Below are positions 24,336 through 32,403 of a stretch of DNA of 48,843 nucleotides, one piece after another. How positions within the stretch are numbered: position 1 is the stretch's first letter; each line of letters begins with the position of its first letter. The notes beneath the pieces were generated by a model, which did not search any database, was not told the DNA's origin, and worked only from the letters and a program-made list of their open reading frames with translations. The DNA is from CAZCEC01 sp964497615 (GTDB lineage: Bacteria > Chloroflexota > Anaerolineae > Anaerolineales > UBA6663). The DNA is taken from the NCBI GenBank assembly GCA_964497615.1, contig CAZCEC010000049.1:1-48843 (forward strand), read 5' to 3'. A program made the position numbers and the translations under genes.

Positions 24336-24524
24336 TTGCACGTTGGGTGCCCTAACCCCCGGATGGGTGGGCCCAAACGGCGAAGCCGGTGGCGGCTGTG
24401 GCGCGTTCTGCGCCCAGCCGGAGTCCGGCGCTGTCGCGCAACTGTGATCCAGCTTCCACGCTGGTAAGCCAGGTCGCCCGCCCAGGTGCGTTTGCCACGA
24501 ACCTCGCCGAAAGGGGGTGTGCAA
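24336..24524 (+). ncRNA. Cobalamin (B12) riboswitch
   Basis: Conserved elements appear in the expected order. P1 pairs TTGCAC (24336-24341) with GTGCAA (24519-24524). Then come GGGTGCCC near 24345, CGAAGCCGGTG near 24381, GCCGGAGTCCGGCGCTGT, GCGCAACTGT (24436-24445) and the B12 box AAGCCAGGTCGCCCGCC (24466-24482). Adenosylcobalamin binding should repress the downstream genes, all of which are B12 uptake or salvage functions. A terminator hairpin follows about 40 bases later, so control is probably transcriptional. Confidence 0.95.
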
Positions 24525-24560
24525 CCTGAACTTCAGCCCATACCGTTCAGCCTTGCCCAA

Positions 24561-24588
24561 CCCCTTGTCCAGCGACAAGGGGTTTTTT
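24561..24588 (+). terminator. Intrinsic terminator of the riboswitch expression platform
   Basis: A perfect 9-bp stem CCCCTTGTC (24561-24569) / GACAAGGGG (24574-24582), tetraloop CAGC, followed directly by six T residues. It lies between the aptamer and btuF, whose AGGAG site (24611) and ATG are beyond it. Confidence 0.93.
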
Positions 24589-24620
24589 GTTCCGCTTGAG
24601 AACACGACCCAGGAGATATC

Positions 24621-25610
24621 ATGTCACGCTTCTTCCGCGCCCTTCGCTGTCTGATCCTGCCTATGCTCGCGTTCAGCCTGCTCCTCGCCGCCTGCACGCC
24701 CGCCGCCACCGCCACGCCCACCCTCCCGCCGCCCACCGATACGCCCGCCCCGGCGGCCACGCCGGCCGAGGCCCCACTCACCGTCACCGACTCCCTCGGC
24801 CGCCAGGTCACCCTCGCCGAGCCGCCCCTGCGTGTCGTCTCCCTTGCGCCCTCCAACACCGAGATTCTCTTTGCCCTCGGCGTGGGTGATTTGCTCGTCG
24901 GCCGCGACGACGTGTCCGACTACCCGCCCGAGGCGCTCGACATCCCCAGCATCGGCAGCCTCTATCCCTCCGTCAATGCCGAGGCCGTCGTCGCCCTCGA
25001 CCCTGATCTCGTCCTCGCCGCCGGCATCACCAGCCCCGATGATGTTCAGGCCCTCGCTGATCTTGGCCTGACTGTCTACGCCACCCGCATCAACGCCACC
25101 TTCGATGAGATCTACACCGACATTTTCGATGTCGGCGCCCTGGTCGGCCGCGCCGCCGAAGCCGAGGCCCTCGTCGCCGATATGCGCGCCCGCGTGGACG
25201 CCGTCACTGCCATCACCTCCGGCATTACCGACCGGCCCGTGGTATTCTACGAAGTGGACGCCACCGAACCCTCCAGCCCCTGGACGGCTGGCCCTGGAAC
25301 CTTCATTGACCAACTCCTCACCCTGGCCGGTGGGCAGAATGCCGCCGCCTCCGCCCCCGACCAATACGTCCAATTCAGCCTCGAGCAGTTGGTGGCCGAG
25401 GACCCCGACGTCATCGTCCTCGGCACTGCCACCTACGGCGGCCAGACCCCCGAAATGGTCCTCGCCCGCGCCGGTTGGGGGGATATTGCCGCCGTTCAGA
25501 GCGGCGCTGTGTACACCTTCGACGACAACCTGGTCAGCCGGCCCGGTCCGCGCGTGGTGGATGGCCTGGAAACCCTGGCCCGCCTCATCCATCCCACCCT
25601 CTTCCCGTGA
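24621..25610 (+). CDS. btuF: Cobalamin-binding lipoprotein BtuF
   Basis: A 329-residue lipoprotein (signal ending LLLAAC, Cys25) followed by a Thr/Pro/Ala-rich linker to residue 50. A class III periplasmic-binding domain then begins LTVTDSLGRQVTLAEPPLRVVSLAPSNTEILFALG, the typical start of BtuF/FhuD-type proteins. It should be anchored outside the membrane and hand cobalamin or cobinamide to BtuCD. It is the first gene after a cobalamin riboswitch, which fixes the substrate class much better than the domain alone. Its stop overlaps the GTG start of btuC. Confidence 0.95.
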   Translation: MSRFFRALRCLILPMLAFSLLLAACTPAATATPTLPPPTDTPAPAATPAEAPLTVTDSLGRQVTLAEPPLRVVSLAPSNTEILFALGVGDLLVGRDDVSDYPPEALDIPSIGSLYPSVNAEAVVALDPDLVLAAGITSPDDVQALADLGLTVYATRINATFDEIYTDIFDVGALVGRAAEAEALVADMRARVDAVTAITSGITDRPVVFYEVDATEPSSPWTAGPGTFIDQLLTLAGGQNAAASAPDQYVQFSLEQLVAEDPDVIVLGTATYGGQTPEMVLARAGWGDIAAVQSGAVYTFDDNLVSRPGPRVVDGLETLARLIHPTLFP

Positions 25611-26731
25611 CCACCCTCTCGACGCCTGCCGCACCTGCCAGCCCGCCCCAGCCCGAGGCCGCGCCTCTGGCGGCCGCACCCATGATGGCGCCTAGCCTGG
25701 GCCTCGACCGCTGGCGCGGCCTGCGCCTATTGCTCCTGTGCGCGCTGGCATTGGCCGGCGCCGGCCTCTTGGCGGTCGTCATTGGCGCCGTGGCCATCCC
25801 GCCCCGCGCCGTCCTGGCCATGCTGGTCGAGCGCCTCTTCGGCGTCACCGCCGCGGACGTGCCCGATACGTACCGCATCATCCTGTTCGAAATTCGCCTC
25901 CCCCGTGTGATCTTTGTCGCCGTCACCGGCGCTGGCCTGGCCTCGGCCGGCGCCGCCTACCAGGGCCTCTTCCGCAATCCGTTGGCCGATCCCTATCTCG
26001 TCGGCGTGGCCTCCGGGGCGGGTCTGGGCGCCACCCTGGCCCTCGTCTTCAACCTGCCGGCCTCCTTCCTCGGCCTCAGCGCGGTGCCCATCCTCGCCTT
26101 CGTGGGCGCGCTGGGCACGGTCGCCCTGGTCATCCTCAGCGCGCAGGTGGGCCGCCGCATGCCTGTCTCCACCATGCTCCTCTCCGGCGTCGCCATCGGT
26201 GCCTTCGCCTCTGCCTTTACCACCTTCATCATGCTCCGCTCGCCCGACGGCCTCCAGCGCGCCTTCAACTGGATGCTGGGCGGCTATGGCGGCGGCGGCT
26301 GGCAGCCCGTATGGATCATCCTGCCCTATGTCGCCATTGGGTTTGTGGTGCTTCAATTCCACGCCCGCGCCCTCAACATTCTCCAGCTTGATGAGGATCA
26401 GGCCCGCCAGCTTGGCATCCACGTCGAGCGCGTCAAGCTCACCGTCGTCGTCGCCGCCACCCTGATGACGGCCGCCGTCGTCGCCTTCGGCGGCCTCATC
26501 GGCTTTGTCGGCCTCGTCGTGCCGCACGCCCTGCGCCTGCTCGCCGGTCCCGACTATCGCCGCCTGCTCCCGCTCTCCCTGTTTGGCGGCGCCGCCTTCC
26601 TCATCCTGGCCGACCTCCTGGCCCGCACCGCCCTGGCTCCGCAGGAACTGCCCGTCGGCGTCATCACCGCCCTCGCTGGCGCGCCCTTCTTCATCTTCCT
26701 CCTGCGCCGCCTCAAGCGCGCTCTTTTCTAG
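25607..26731 (+). CDS. btuC: Cobalamin ABC importer permease BtuC
   Basis: A FecCD-family permease of 374 residues from the overlapping GTG at 25607 (349 from the alternative ATG at 25682). Ten hydrophobic helices are visible. Family motifs include RLPRVIFVAVTGAGLASAGAAYQGLFRNPLADPYLVGV and GLIGFVGLVVPHALR, the latter forming the coupling region contacting the ATPase. The first 30 residues are a Pro/Ala-rich extension. It dimerises with BtuD subunits to import corrinoids. The GTG is preferred because of its 4-base overlap with btuF. Confidence 0.94.
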   Translation: MTTLSTPAAPASPPQPEAAPLAAAPMMAPSLGLDRWRGLRLLLLCALALAGAGLLAVVIGAVAIPPRAVLAMLVERLFGVTAADVPDTYRIILFEIRLPRVIFVAVTGAGLASAGAAYQGLFRNPLADPYLVGVASGAGLGATLALVFNLPASFLGLSAVPILAFVGALGTVALVILSAQVGRRMPVSTMLLSGVAIGAFASAFTTFIMLRSPDGLQRAFNWMLGGYGGGGWQPVWIILPYVAIGFVVLQFHARALNILQLDEDQARQLGIHVERVKLTVVVAATLMTAAVVAFGGLIGFVGLVVPHALRLLAGPDYRRLLPLSLFGGAAFLILADLLARTALAPQELPVGVITALAGAPFFIFLLRRLKRALF

Positions 26732-26864
26732 CCATGCCGCACGACCAGCGTTCTTGCCGCTCACACCCATTTCGCGAAAGCACTTGCCCTCCCTCACACC
26801 GCCTGATGCCTCAACGCCCAATCCGCTTAATCCGCTTCAGAATCCGTTGCCACCGTTGCCAGCC

Positions 26865-27647
26865 ATGACCCCTCTCCGCATCCTCAATCTCTCTGCCGGC
26901 TACGGCGCCCGCCTCATCCTGCACCAAGTCAGCCTCACCGTCGAAGCCGGCCAGGTGGTCGCCCTCGTCGGCCCCAACGGCGCGGGCAAGTCCACCCTGC
27001 TGCGCGTCCTCAGCGGCATCCTGCCCGCGCGCGGTGGCGAGGCCCGCCTCAACGGCGACGACCTCCTCCGCCTCAAGCCCGCTGACCGCGCCCGTCGCGT
27101 CGCCGTCGTCCCGCAGATGATCCACCTGCCCGAATCCTTCACCGTCGGCGAGATCGTCCTCATGGGCCGCACCCCGCATCTGCCCCTGTGGGCCGGCGAG
27201 AGCCGCCGCGACTGCGACCTTGCTTGGCAGGCCATGTGCCGCGCCCAGGTCGAGCACCTCTCCGAACGGCACGTGGGTGAGCTTTCGGGCGGCGAACAGC
27301 AGCGCGTCGTTCTCGCCCGTGCCCTGGCCCAGGAGCCCCAGGTGCTCCTCCTCGACGAGCCGACCGCCCACCTCGACCTCAAGCATCAGGTGAGCGTGCT
27401 TGAACTCGTGCGCTCCCTCGCCCGCGACAGCCGCCTGGCCGTCCTGCTCACCTTGCACGACCTCAACCAGGCGGCTCAATTCGCCGACCGCGTGGCCCTG
27501 CTTCAGCGCGGCGAGATCGTCGCCCAGGGCCTCGCTCCCGAGGTCTTCACCCCCGACCAGCTCAGCCGCGTCTATGGCGTGCCCATCACCATCGCCCAGC
27601 ACCCCGCCAGCGGTGCCCCCGTCGTCCTCGCCGGGAGCACACGATGA
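26865..27647 (+). CDS. btuD: Cobalamin ABC importer ATPase BtuD
   Basis: A 260-residue ATPase with Walker A GPNGAGKST, Q-loop VVPQMIHLPESFTVGEIVLMGRTPHL, signature LSGGEQQRVVLARAL, Walker B VLLLDEPTAHLD and switch His in TLHDLN. The Q-loop region is that of the FepC/BtuD/HmuV class. It follows btuC by 133 bases of C-rich spacer. The in-frame region upstream of ATG 26865 is a shadow of btuC and non-coding sequence. Confidence 0.95.
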   Translation: MTPLRILNLSAGYGARLILHQVSLTVEAGQVVALVGPNGAGKSTLLRVLSGILPARGGEARLNGDDLLRLKPADRARRVAVVPQMIHLPESFTVGEIVLMGRTPHLPLWAGESRRDCDLAWQAMCRAQVEHLSERHVGELSGGEQQRVVLARALAQEPQVLLLDEPTAHLDLKHQVSVLELVRSLARDSRLAVLLTLHDLNQAAQFADRVALLQRGEIVAQGLAPEVFTPDQLSRVYGVPITIAQHPASGAPVVLAGSTR

Positions 27648-27768
27648 CACCCCGGCGCCGCCCAACACTTGGGCTCTCCCACAGACCTTCCGCCCCCATC
27701 CCGATCCACATTCGTTTCATCCGCTCCACAGGAACGCCCCCTAACGGGGTCTGTTGACGAAAGACAGC

Positions 27769-28332
27769 ATGCCCAGACTCACCAAACTCTACACCCGCAA
27801 AGGCGATGAAGGCGATACCAGCCTGGGCGGCGGCCAGCGCGTCCCCAAGGACTCGCTCCGCGTTGCCGCCTATGGCACCGTGGACGAGCTCAACGCCTTC
27901 CTGGGCGTGGCCCTGGCCGCCGGCCTCACCCCGCGTCTCGCCGAACTGCTCCCCCCCATCCAGAATGAGCTTTTCCACCTCGGCTCCGATCTGTGCTTCC
28001 TCGAAGCAGATAAGGCCGCCGCCAACCTCCCGCAGATCGAAGCCCGCCACATCGAGCGCCTCGAAGCCCACATTGACGAATTCAACCACGCTCTTGGCCC
28101 GCTTCAAAACTTTATCTTGCCCGGTGGCTCCCTCGGCGCCGCTCACCTGCACGTCGCCCGCACCGTCTGCCGCCGCGCCGAGCGCGCCGTCGTCGCTCTT
28201 GCCCGCAAGGAGCCTATCGGCTCCTTTGCCTTGCGTTATCTCAACCGCCTGTCCGACCTGCTCTTCATCATGGCCCGTTACGAAAACCAGCAGCGCGGCG
28301 TCGCCGACCCCCTCTGGGACTCCCGTGCCTGA
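27769..28332 (+). CDS. pduO: PduO-type cob(I)alamin adenosyltransferase
   Basis: A 187-residue ATP:corrinoid adenosyltransferase of the PduO family, making adenosylcobalamin or adenosylcobinamide from the imported corrinoid. Conserved features are the N-terminal TKLYTRKGDEGDTSLGGGQRV (ATP binding), YGTVDELNAFLG, and towards the C-terminus ARTVCRRAERAVVAL and RYLNRLSDLLF. A TTG 15 bases upstream could also start translation, but the ATG at 27769 immediately precedes the conserved MPRLTKLYT. It links uptake (btuFCD) to nucleotide-loop assembly (cobTSU). Confidence 0.95.
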   Translation: MPRLTKLYTRKGDEGDTSLGGGQRVPKDSLRVAAYGTVDELNAFLGVALAAGLTPRLAELLPPIQNELFHLGSDLCFLEADKAAANLPQIEARHIERLEAHIDEFNHALGPLQNFILPGGSLGAAHLHVARTVCRRAERAVVALARKEPIGSFALRYLNRLSDLLFIMARYENQQRGVADPLWDSRA

Positions 28333-28347
28333 CTTCCTACCCTCGCC

Positions 28348-28432
28348 TCGTAGCGGTGGGCTTTATGCCCGCCACTCCTCTACGCCTGACGTCGCGCCCC
28401 TGACTCGTAGCGGCGGGCTTTACGCCCGCCGG
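28348..28432 (+). repeat. Two copies of a REP-like palindromic repeat
   Basis: Copies at 28348-28375 and 28405-28432 share TCGTAGCGGYGGGCTTTAYG followed by CCCGCC, at a 57-base period. Each can fold as CGGCGGGC-loop-GCCCGCCG. They separate pduO and cobT. A related element at 38460-38508 begins TAGCCCGCGCAGGCGGGCTTT. Confidence 0.85.
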
Positions 28433-28452
28433 ACCCGCTCATAGGCTCACCC

Positions 28453-29502
28453 ATGCCGCTCTTCCTCCCTCCCATCCCGCCCCTCGACCACGCCGCCGAA
28501 GCCGCCGCCCGCGCACGCCAGGCCTCCCTCACCAAGCCCCCTGGCAGCCTTGGCCGCCTCGAAGCCCTCGCCGCCCAGCTTGCCGCCATCACCGGCCAGC
28601 CTATCCCCACCGTCGCCCGCAAGGCCGTCATCGTCATGGCCGGCGACCACGGCGTCGCTGCCTCCGGCGTCAGTGCCTATCCCTCCGCCGTCACCCCGCA
28701 GATGGTCCTCAACTTCGTCCGCGGCGGCGCGGCCGTAAACGTCCTGGCCCGCCATGCCGGTGCCCGCGTCGTCGTCGTGGACGTGGGCGTGGCCGCCGAC
28801 TTCGATGGGCATCCCGGCCTGCTCAAGCGCAAGATCGCCCTCGGCACTCAGAACCTCATCCTTGGCCCGGCCATGACCCGCGCCCAGGCTGAGGCCGCCC
28901 TGCAGGTTGGCCTCGACACCGTGAGCGCCGAAATTGACCAGGGTCTTGACCTCGTCGCCACCGGCGACATGGGCATTGGCAACACCACTCCCTCCGCCGC
29001 CATCGTCGCCGCCATCACTGGCGCGCCCGTGGCGCAGGTCACTGGCCGCGGCACCGGCGTGGACGATGCCGGTCTGGCCCGCAAGGTTGCCGCCATCGAG
29101 CAAGCCCTATCCGTCAATCAGCCCGACCCCGCCGACGCCCTCGACGTGCTTACCAAGGTCGGCGGTCTGGAGATCGCCGGCCTGGCTGGCGTCATGCTTG
29201 GCGCCGCCGCCCGCCGCGTCCCCGTTGTGGTGGATGGCTTCATCTCCGGCGCCGCCGCCCTCATCGCCGCTGGCCTTGCGCCCGCAGTCACCGGCTGCCT
29301 CATCCCCGCCCATCGCTCCGTCGAGATCGGCCACCGCGTCCTCCTCGCCCACCTCGGCCTGGAGCCCCTCTTCGACCTCGACCTCCGCCTCGGCGAGGGC
29401 ACCGGCGCCGTCCTCGCCTTCCATCTCATCGAGGCCGCCGCCCGCCTCCACGCCGAAATGGCCACCTTCGCCGAAGCCGGCGTCTCCGACAAATCAGCAT
29501 GA
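28453..29502 (+). CDS. cobT: Nicotinate-nucleotide-dimethylbenzimidazole phosphoribosyltransferase CobT
   Basis: A 349-residue CobT that activates dimethylbenzimidazole to alpha-ribazole phosphate using nicotinate mononucleotide. Family signatures are LTKPPGSLGRLE, VIVMAGDHGVAASGVSAYPSAVTPQM, GDMGIGNTTPSAAI, VVVDGFISGAAALIA and the C-terminal LRLGEGTGAVLAF containing the catalytic glutamate. Length is normal. It lies in the riboswitch-led operon between pduO and cobS. Confidence 0.97.
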   Translation: MPLFLPPIPPLDHAAEAAARARQASLTKPPGSLGRLEALAAQLAAITGQPIPTVARKAVIVMAGDHGVAASGVSAYPSAVTPQMVLNFVRGGAAVNVLARHAGARVVVVDVGVAADFDGHPGLLKRKIALGTQNLILGPAMTRAQAEAALQVGLDTVSAEIDQGLDLVATGDMGIGNTTPSAAIVAAITGAPVAQVTGRGTGVDDAGLARKVAAIEQALSVNQPDPADALDVLTKVGGLEIAGLAGVMLGAAARRVPVVVDGFISGAAALIAAGLAPAVTGCLIPAHRSVEIGHRVLLAHLGLEPLFDLDLRLGEGTGAVLAFHLIEAAARLHAEMATFAEAGVSDKSA

Positions 29503-29515
29503 CCGCGCGCTCCGC

Positions 29516-29661
29516 GGCCTCCATCCCCTCGCCAACTGTGAGGCGGGTCTTCCGCCACGGCCAGCCCCACATGGCCTCCATCCCCTCGCCAACTGTGAGC
29601 CGGGTCTTCCGCCAGGGCCAGCCCCACGCGGCCTCCATCCCCTCTCCCTGCGGGAGAGGGG
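29516..29661 (+). repeat. 57-bp tandem repeat and GC hairpin before cobS
   Basis: Two nearly identical 57-base units start at 29516 and 29573 (GGCCTCCATCCCCTCGCCAA and onward). A third begins at 29630 but diverges after 15 bases into a perfect 10-bp hairpin, CCCCTCTCCC (29639-29648) / GGGAGAGGGG (29652-29661). The block fills the space between cobT and cobS. It lacks the spacing of CRISPR repeats and has no T-tract. Confidence 0.85.
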
Positions 29662-29685
29662 GTAGGGGGTGAGGGAGAGTCCTCA

Positions 29686-30450
29686 ATGCTCCTCGCCCTC
29701 TCCTTCCTCACCACCCTCCCCGTCCCGCGCCGCCCTGCCGCCCTCGCCGGTCTCGGCCGCGCCGCCGCCTGGTTCCCCTTCGTCGGCCTCATCCTGGGCC
29801 TGCTCCTCACCGCCGGGTACCTGCTCTTCAACTACCTCTTCCCGCCGCTCCTCGCCGCCGCCCTCCTCGTCACCCTCTGGGCTGCCCTCACGGGCGGCCT
29901 GCACCTCGACGGCCTCGCGGACTGCGGCGATGGCCTCCTCGCCGCCCTCCCGCCCGAGCGCCGTCTGGACATCATGCGCGACCCGCGCACCGGCGCCTTC
30001 GGCGTCATCAGCCTCATCCTCTTCCTGCTGCTCAAGGTGCTGGTCGTCGCCTCGCTCCCTGCCGCCCTCCTCGTGGCTGCGCCCCGCCTGGATTGGTCTG
30101 CGGCCGCCTGGTTCCCCGCTGGCCCCCTCATCGTCGCGCCCGTCGTCGCGCGCTACCTTCTCCTGCCCGCCGCCCGCCAGCCCACCGCCCGCCCCGGCGG
30201 CCTCGGCGCCGAGCTGTCCGCCCAACTGCGCCCCTCGGCCATCCTCGCGGCCAGCCTCACCGTTCTCGTCGTCGCCCTCCTCGGCGGCCCGCGCGCCATC
30301 CTTGCCGTCCTCGCCGCGCGCCTCGTCGCCGCCCTCATCTTCCGCGCCGCCCGTGCCCGCCTCGGCGGCCTCACCGGCGACGTCTTCGGTCTCACCGTCG
30401 AACTGACCGAGCTAACTGTCCTCCTCTGCTACCCGCTCCTCCTGTCCTGA
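29686..30450 (+). CDS. cobS: Adenosylcobinamide-GDP ribazoletransferase CobS
   Basis: A 254-residue membrane protein that joins adenosylcobinamide-GDP with alpha-ribazole or its phosphate, the last stage of nucleotide-loop assembly. The signature GGLHLDGLADCGDGL, the following RDPRTGAFGVI and the late GLTGDVFG are all present, with six or more hydrophobic segments. It starts at ATG 29686 with a normal N-terminus (LALSFLTTLPVP). cobU follows after 8 bases. Confidence 0.96.
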   Translation: MLLALSFLTTLPVPRRPAALAGLGRAAAWFPFVGLILGLLLTAGYLLFNYLFPPLLAAALLVTLWAALTGGLHLDGLADCGDGLLAALPPERRLDIMRDPRTGAFGVISLILFLLLKVLVVASLPAALLVAAPRLDWSAAAWFPAGPLIVAPVVARYLLLPAARQPTARPGGLGAELSAQLRPSAILAASLTVLVVALLGGPRAILAVLAARLVAALIFRAARARLGGLTGDVFGLTVELTELTVLLCYPLLLS

Positions 30451-30458
30451 CCCGGCCC

Positions 30459-31013
30459 ATGCCCCTCACCCTCATCCTCGGCGGCGCCCGCAGCGGCAAA
30501 TCCACCTACGCCCAGACCCTCGCCGCCCGGCACGGCGGTCCCGTCCTCTACGTCGCCACCGCTCAGCCCGGCGATGACGAGATGGCCGCCCGCATCCGCG
30601 CCCACCGCGCCGAGCGCCCGCCCGAGTGGACAACCCTGGAAGCCCCCGTTGATGCCGGAGACGCAATCCGGGCCGCCTCGCTCCTGATGAGCGCTGGCGG
30701 CCCGGCCGTCATCCTGCTCGATTGCCTCACCCTCTTAGCCAATAACGTCCTGCTGCCCCTCGCCGAGCCTGTCACCACCGAGGCCGCCGAAGTCGCCCTG
30801 ATGGCCGAGGTAGCTGGCCTTCTCGCCGCCTACGCCCTCCGCCCCGCCCAGTGGATCATCGTCTCCAACGAAGTCGGCCTCGGCCTCGTCCCGCCCTATC
30901 CCCTCGGCCGCGTCTACCGCGACGCTCTCGGCCGCGCCAACCAGCGCCTCGCTGCCGTTGCCAACAACGTCTTATTCATGGTCGCCGGCCTCCCCCTTGT
31001 CCTCAAAGGTTGA
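30459..31013 (+). CDS. cobU: Adenosylcobinamide kinase/guanylyltransferase CobU
   Basis: A 184-residue bifunctional enzyme that phosphorylates adenosylcobinamide and transfers GMP to it. The P-loop GGARSGKST is at residues 8-16, followed by VLYVATAQPGDDEMAARIRAHR with the guanylylation-site His region. VILLDCLTLLANN and the C-terminal VYRDALGRANQRLAA are also family-typical. The ATG lies 8 bases after cobS. Its 3' end overlaps the convergent LysM lipoprotein gene by 11 bases, and no terminator hairpin is seen. Confidence 0.95.
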   Translation: MPLTLILGGARSGKSTYAQTLAARHGGPVLYVATAQPGDDEMAARIRAHRAERPPEWTTLEAPVDAGDAIRAASLLMSAGGPAVILLDCLTLLANNVLLPLAEPVTTEAAEVALMAEVAGLLAAYALRPAQWIIVSNEVGLGLVPPYPLGRVYRDALGRANQRLAAVANNVLFMVAGLPLVLKG

Positions 31014-32403
31014 GAAAACTCCACGCTGGCCCGCCCATCCCAATAATCGGCAGCCCGCCCCCCGTGAAGAGTTGCGCCACCCGCCCATCCGGCCAACTGA
31101 CGAACACTGCGTCGAACATCGCGTAGCGCGCGTCAATCTGCACCTGGATTGTTACCCGGTACCGCTCCGGCGCGCTGAGCGCCCACCCCAGCACATCCGC
31201 CCACCGGGTCGCGTCCTCCGGGTCGGTCGAGGCGCGCCCCGCCCACACCTCGGCAAAGTACCCCTCCGGCGCGGCCAGCCCTTCTGGCGGCTCGCCCGCT
31301 TCCACCGTCTCGCCTGTGGGCTGCTGCACCGTCCACGGATGATAGGTATCCGTCCGCAGCGGCAGCACATATGCCTGGCCCGTGTCGCTCCGCCAGATGA
31401 TGGCCCCGTGCTCAAACATCTGGAGCGCGCCGTCGGTGGTTGTCGGCGCATTTAGGCACCCCGCTGCCGCCGCATAAAACGGTGGATGGCAGGCCAGCGC
31501 CACCGGCCCGCTGTCCACGCTCAAGCTGTTGCCTTCCCCGTCCTCCGCCTCCAGCTCAAACCGCATGTTCTGCCGCTCGTCCAGCGGCACCGGCAGTGTC
31601 AGTTCCGCCGTGCCTGTGCCCGTGTAAGCTGGCGTCTCTGGCCGGTACCAGGCGTTCGTTTTGCTGTCATACACCATCCGCCACAGCCGCACCGCCGTGG
31701 TCGCCCGCGTCGTCCAGCTTAGCCGCAGCACCCCCCCGCGCTCCACCGGCCTTGGGCTGGCCTCAAAGCTCAGCACCGCCAGCCCATCCCCCGGCGGCGC
31801 TGTCAGGCTGGGTGCTGCCGTTGGCCCTGGCGGCACAATGACCGCGCCTTCGGCCGGGATGCACAGCGTCTGCCCCACCCTCAGCGACTCCGGGTCGTCC
31901 AGCGCATTTGCCAGCGCGATGTCGTCCGCCGTCACCCCATAGTTTCGGGCGATGAGCTCAAGCCACTCGCCCGCCGCCACCACGTGCACCGCCTGACACC
32001 CCGCCGGCAGGTTCGGGTCCTGCGTGGGCGCGTCCGCCAGGATGATCGGTGTCGCCGTCTCCACCGCGCCCTCCGTGCCGATCCCCTTGCTAATCGGTGA
32101 TGGCGTTGCGCTTGCTCCAGCCCCCATCGCCAGCGCCGTCGCCGTCTGGATCACCGCCTCATCATAGGCTGGCGTCGCGCTGGCCGCCGGCCCTGCCGCC
32201 ACCACCGTGTCGCTCGCCGCCCCCGGCGTCACCGGCGGCAGCGGGAACAGCACCTCGCACCCCGCCAGCATCAGCGCCAGCCCAAAGCACAGCCCGGCCA
32301 CACAGCACCGCTGTGTTCTATCATTCCGAACCCGCCTCAGCCCTCCAGACCTGCTATCGCCCTTGCACGGGTAAGGAATCTGTTCTGACCGTCTTATGCC
32401 CAT
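31003..32403 (-). CDS. LysM-domain lipoprotein
   Basis: A secreted lipoprotein with lipobox LMLAGC and a Thr/Ala/Pro-rich region. It then has one LysM domain (VHVVAAGEWLELIARNYGVTADDIALANALDDPESLRVGQTLCIP) for peptidoglycan or glycan binding. About 250 further residues include a probable beta-sandwich (LSFEASPRPVERGGVLRLSWTT) of unknown role and a C-terminal domain of unknown type. The start is uncertain. The frame opens at 32448, inside the preceding gene; ATG 32403 with GGAG upstream is used here and gives 466 residues, placing the lipid-modified cysteine at residue 49. This is a rather long leader, so a later non-ATG start near 32301-32340 is possible. Confidence 0.82.
   Translation of the reverse strand: MGIRRSEQIPYPCKGDSRSGGLRRVRNDRTQRCCVAGLCFGLALMLAGCEVLFPLPPVTPGAASDTVVAAGPAASATPAYDEAVIQTATALAMGAGASATPSPISKGIGTEGAVETATPIILADAPTQDPNLPAGCQAVHVVAAGEWLELIARNYGVTADDIALANALDDPESLRVGQTLCIPAEGAVIVPPGPTAAPSLTAPPGDGLAVLSFEASPRPVERGGVLRLSWTTRATTAVRLWRMVYDSKTNAWYRPETPAYTGTGTAELTLPVPLDERQNMRFELEAEDGEGNSLSVDSGPVALACHPPFYAAAAGCLNAPTTTDGALQMFEHGAIIWRSDTGQAYVLPLRTDTYHPWTVQQPTGETVEAGEPPEGLAAPEGYFAEVWAGRASTDPEDATRWADVLGWALSAPERYRVTIQVQIDARYAMFDAVFVSWPDGRVAQLFTGGGLPIIGMGGPAWSFLNL

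Noticed and set aside
28348..28432. Possible transcription terminator pair between pduO and cobT
   Set aside because: The hairpins are strong but lack a T-tract and match a palindromic repeat seen elsewhere; operon logic favours read-through.
29516..29661. Possible CRISPR array
   Set aside because: Only two full units in direct tandem with no spacers, and no cas genes anywhere in the window.
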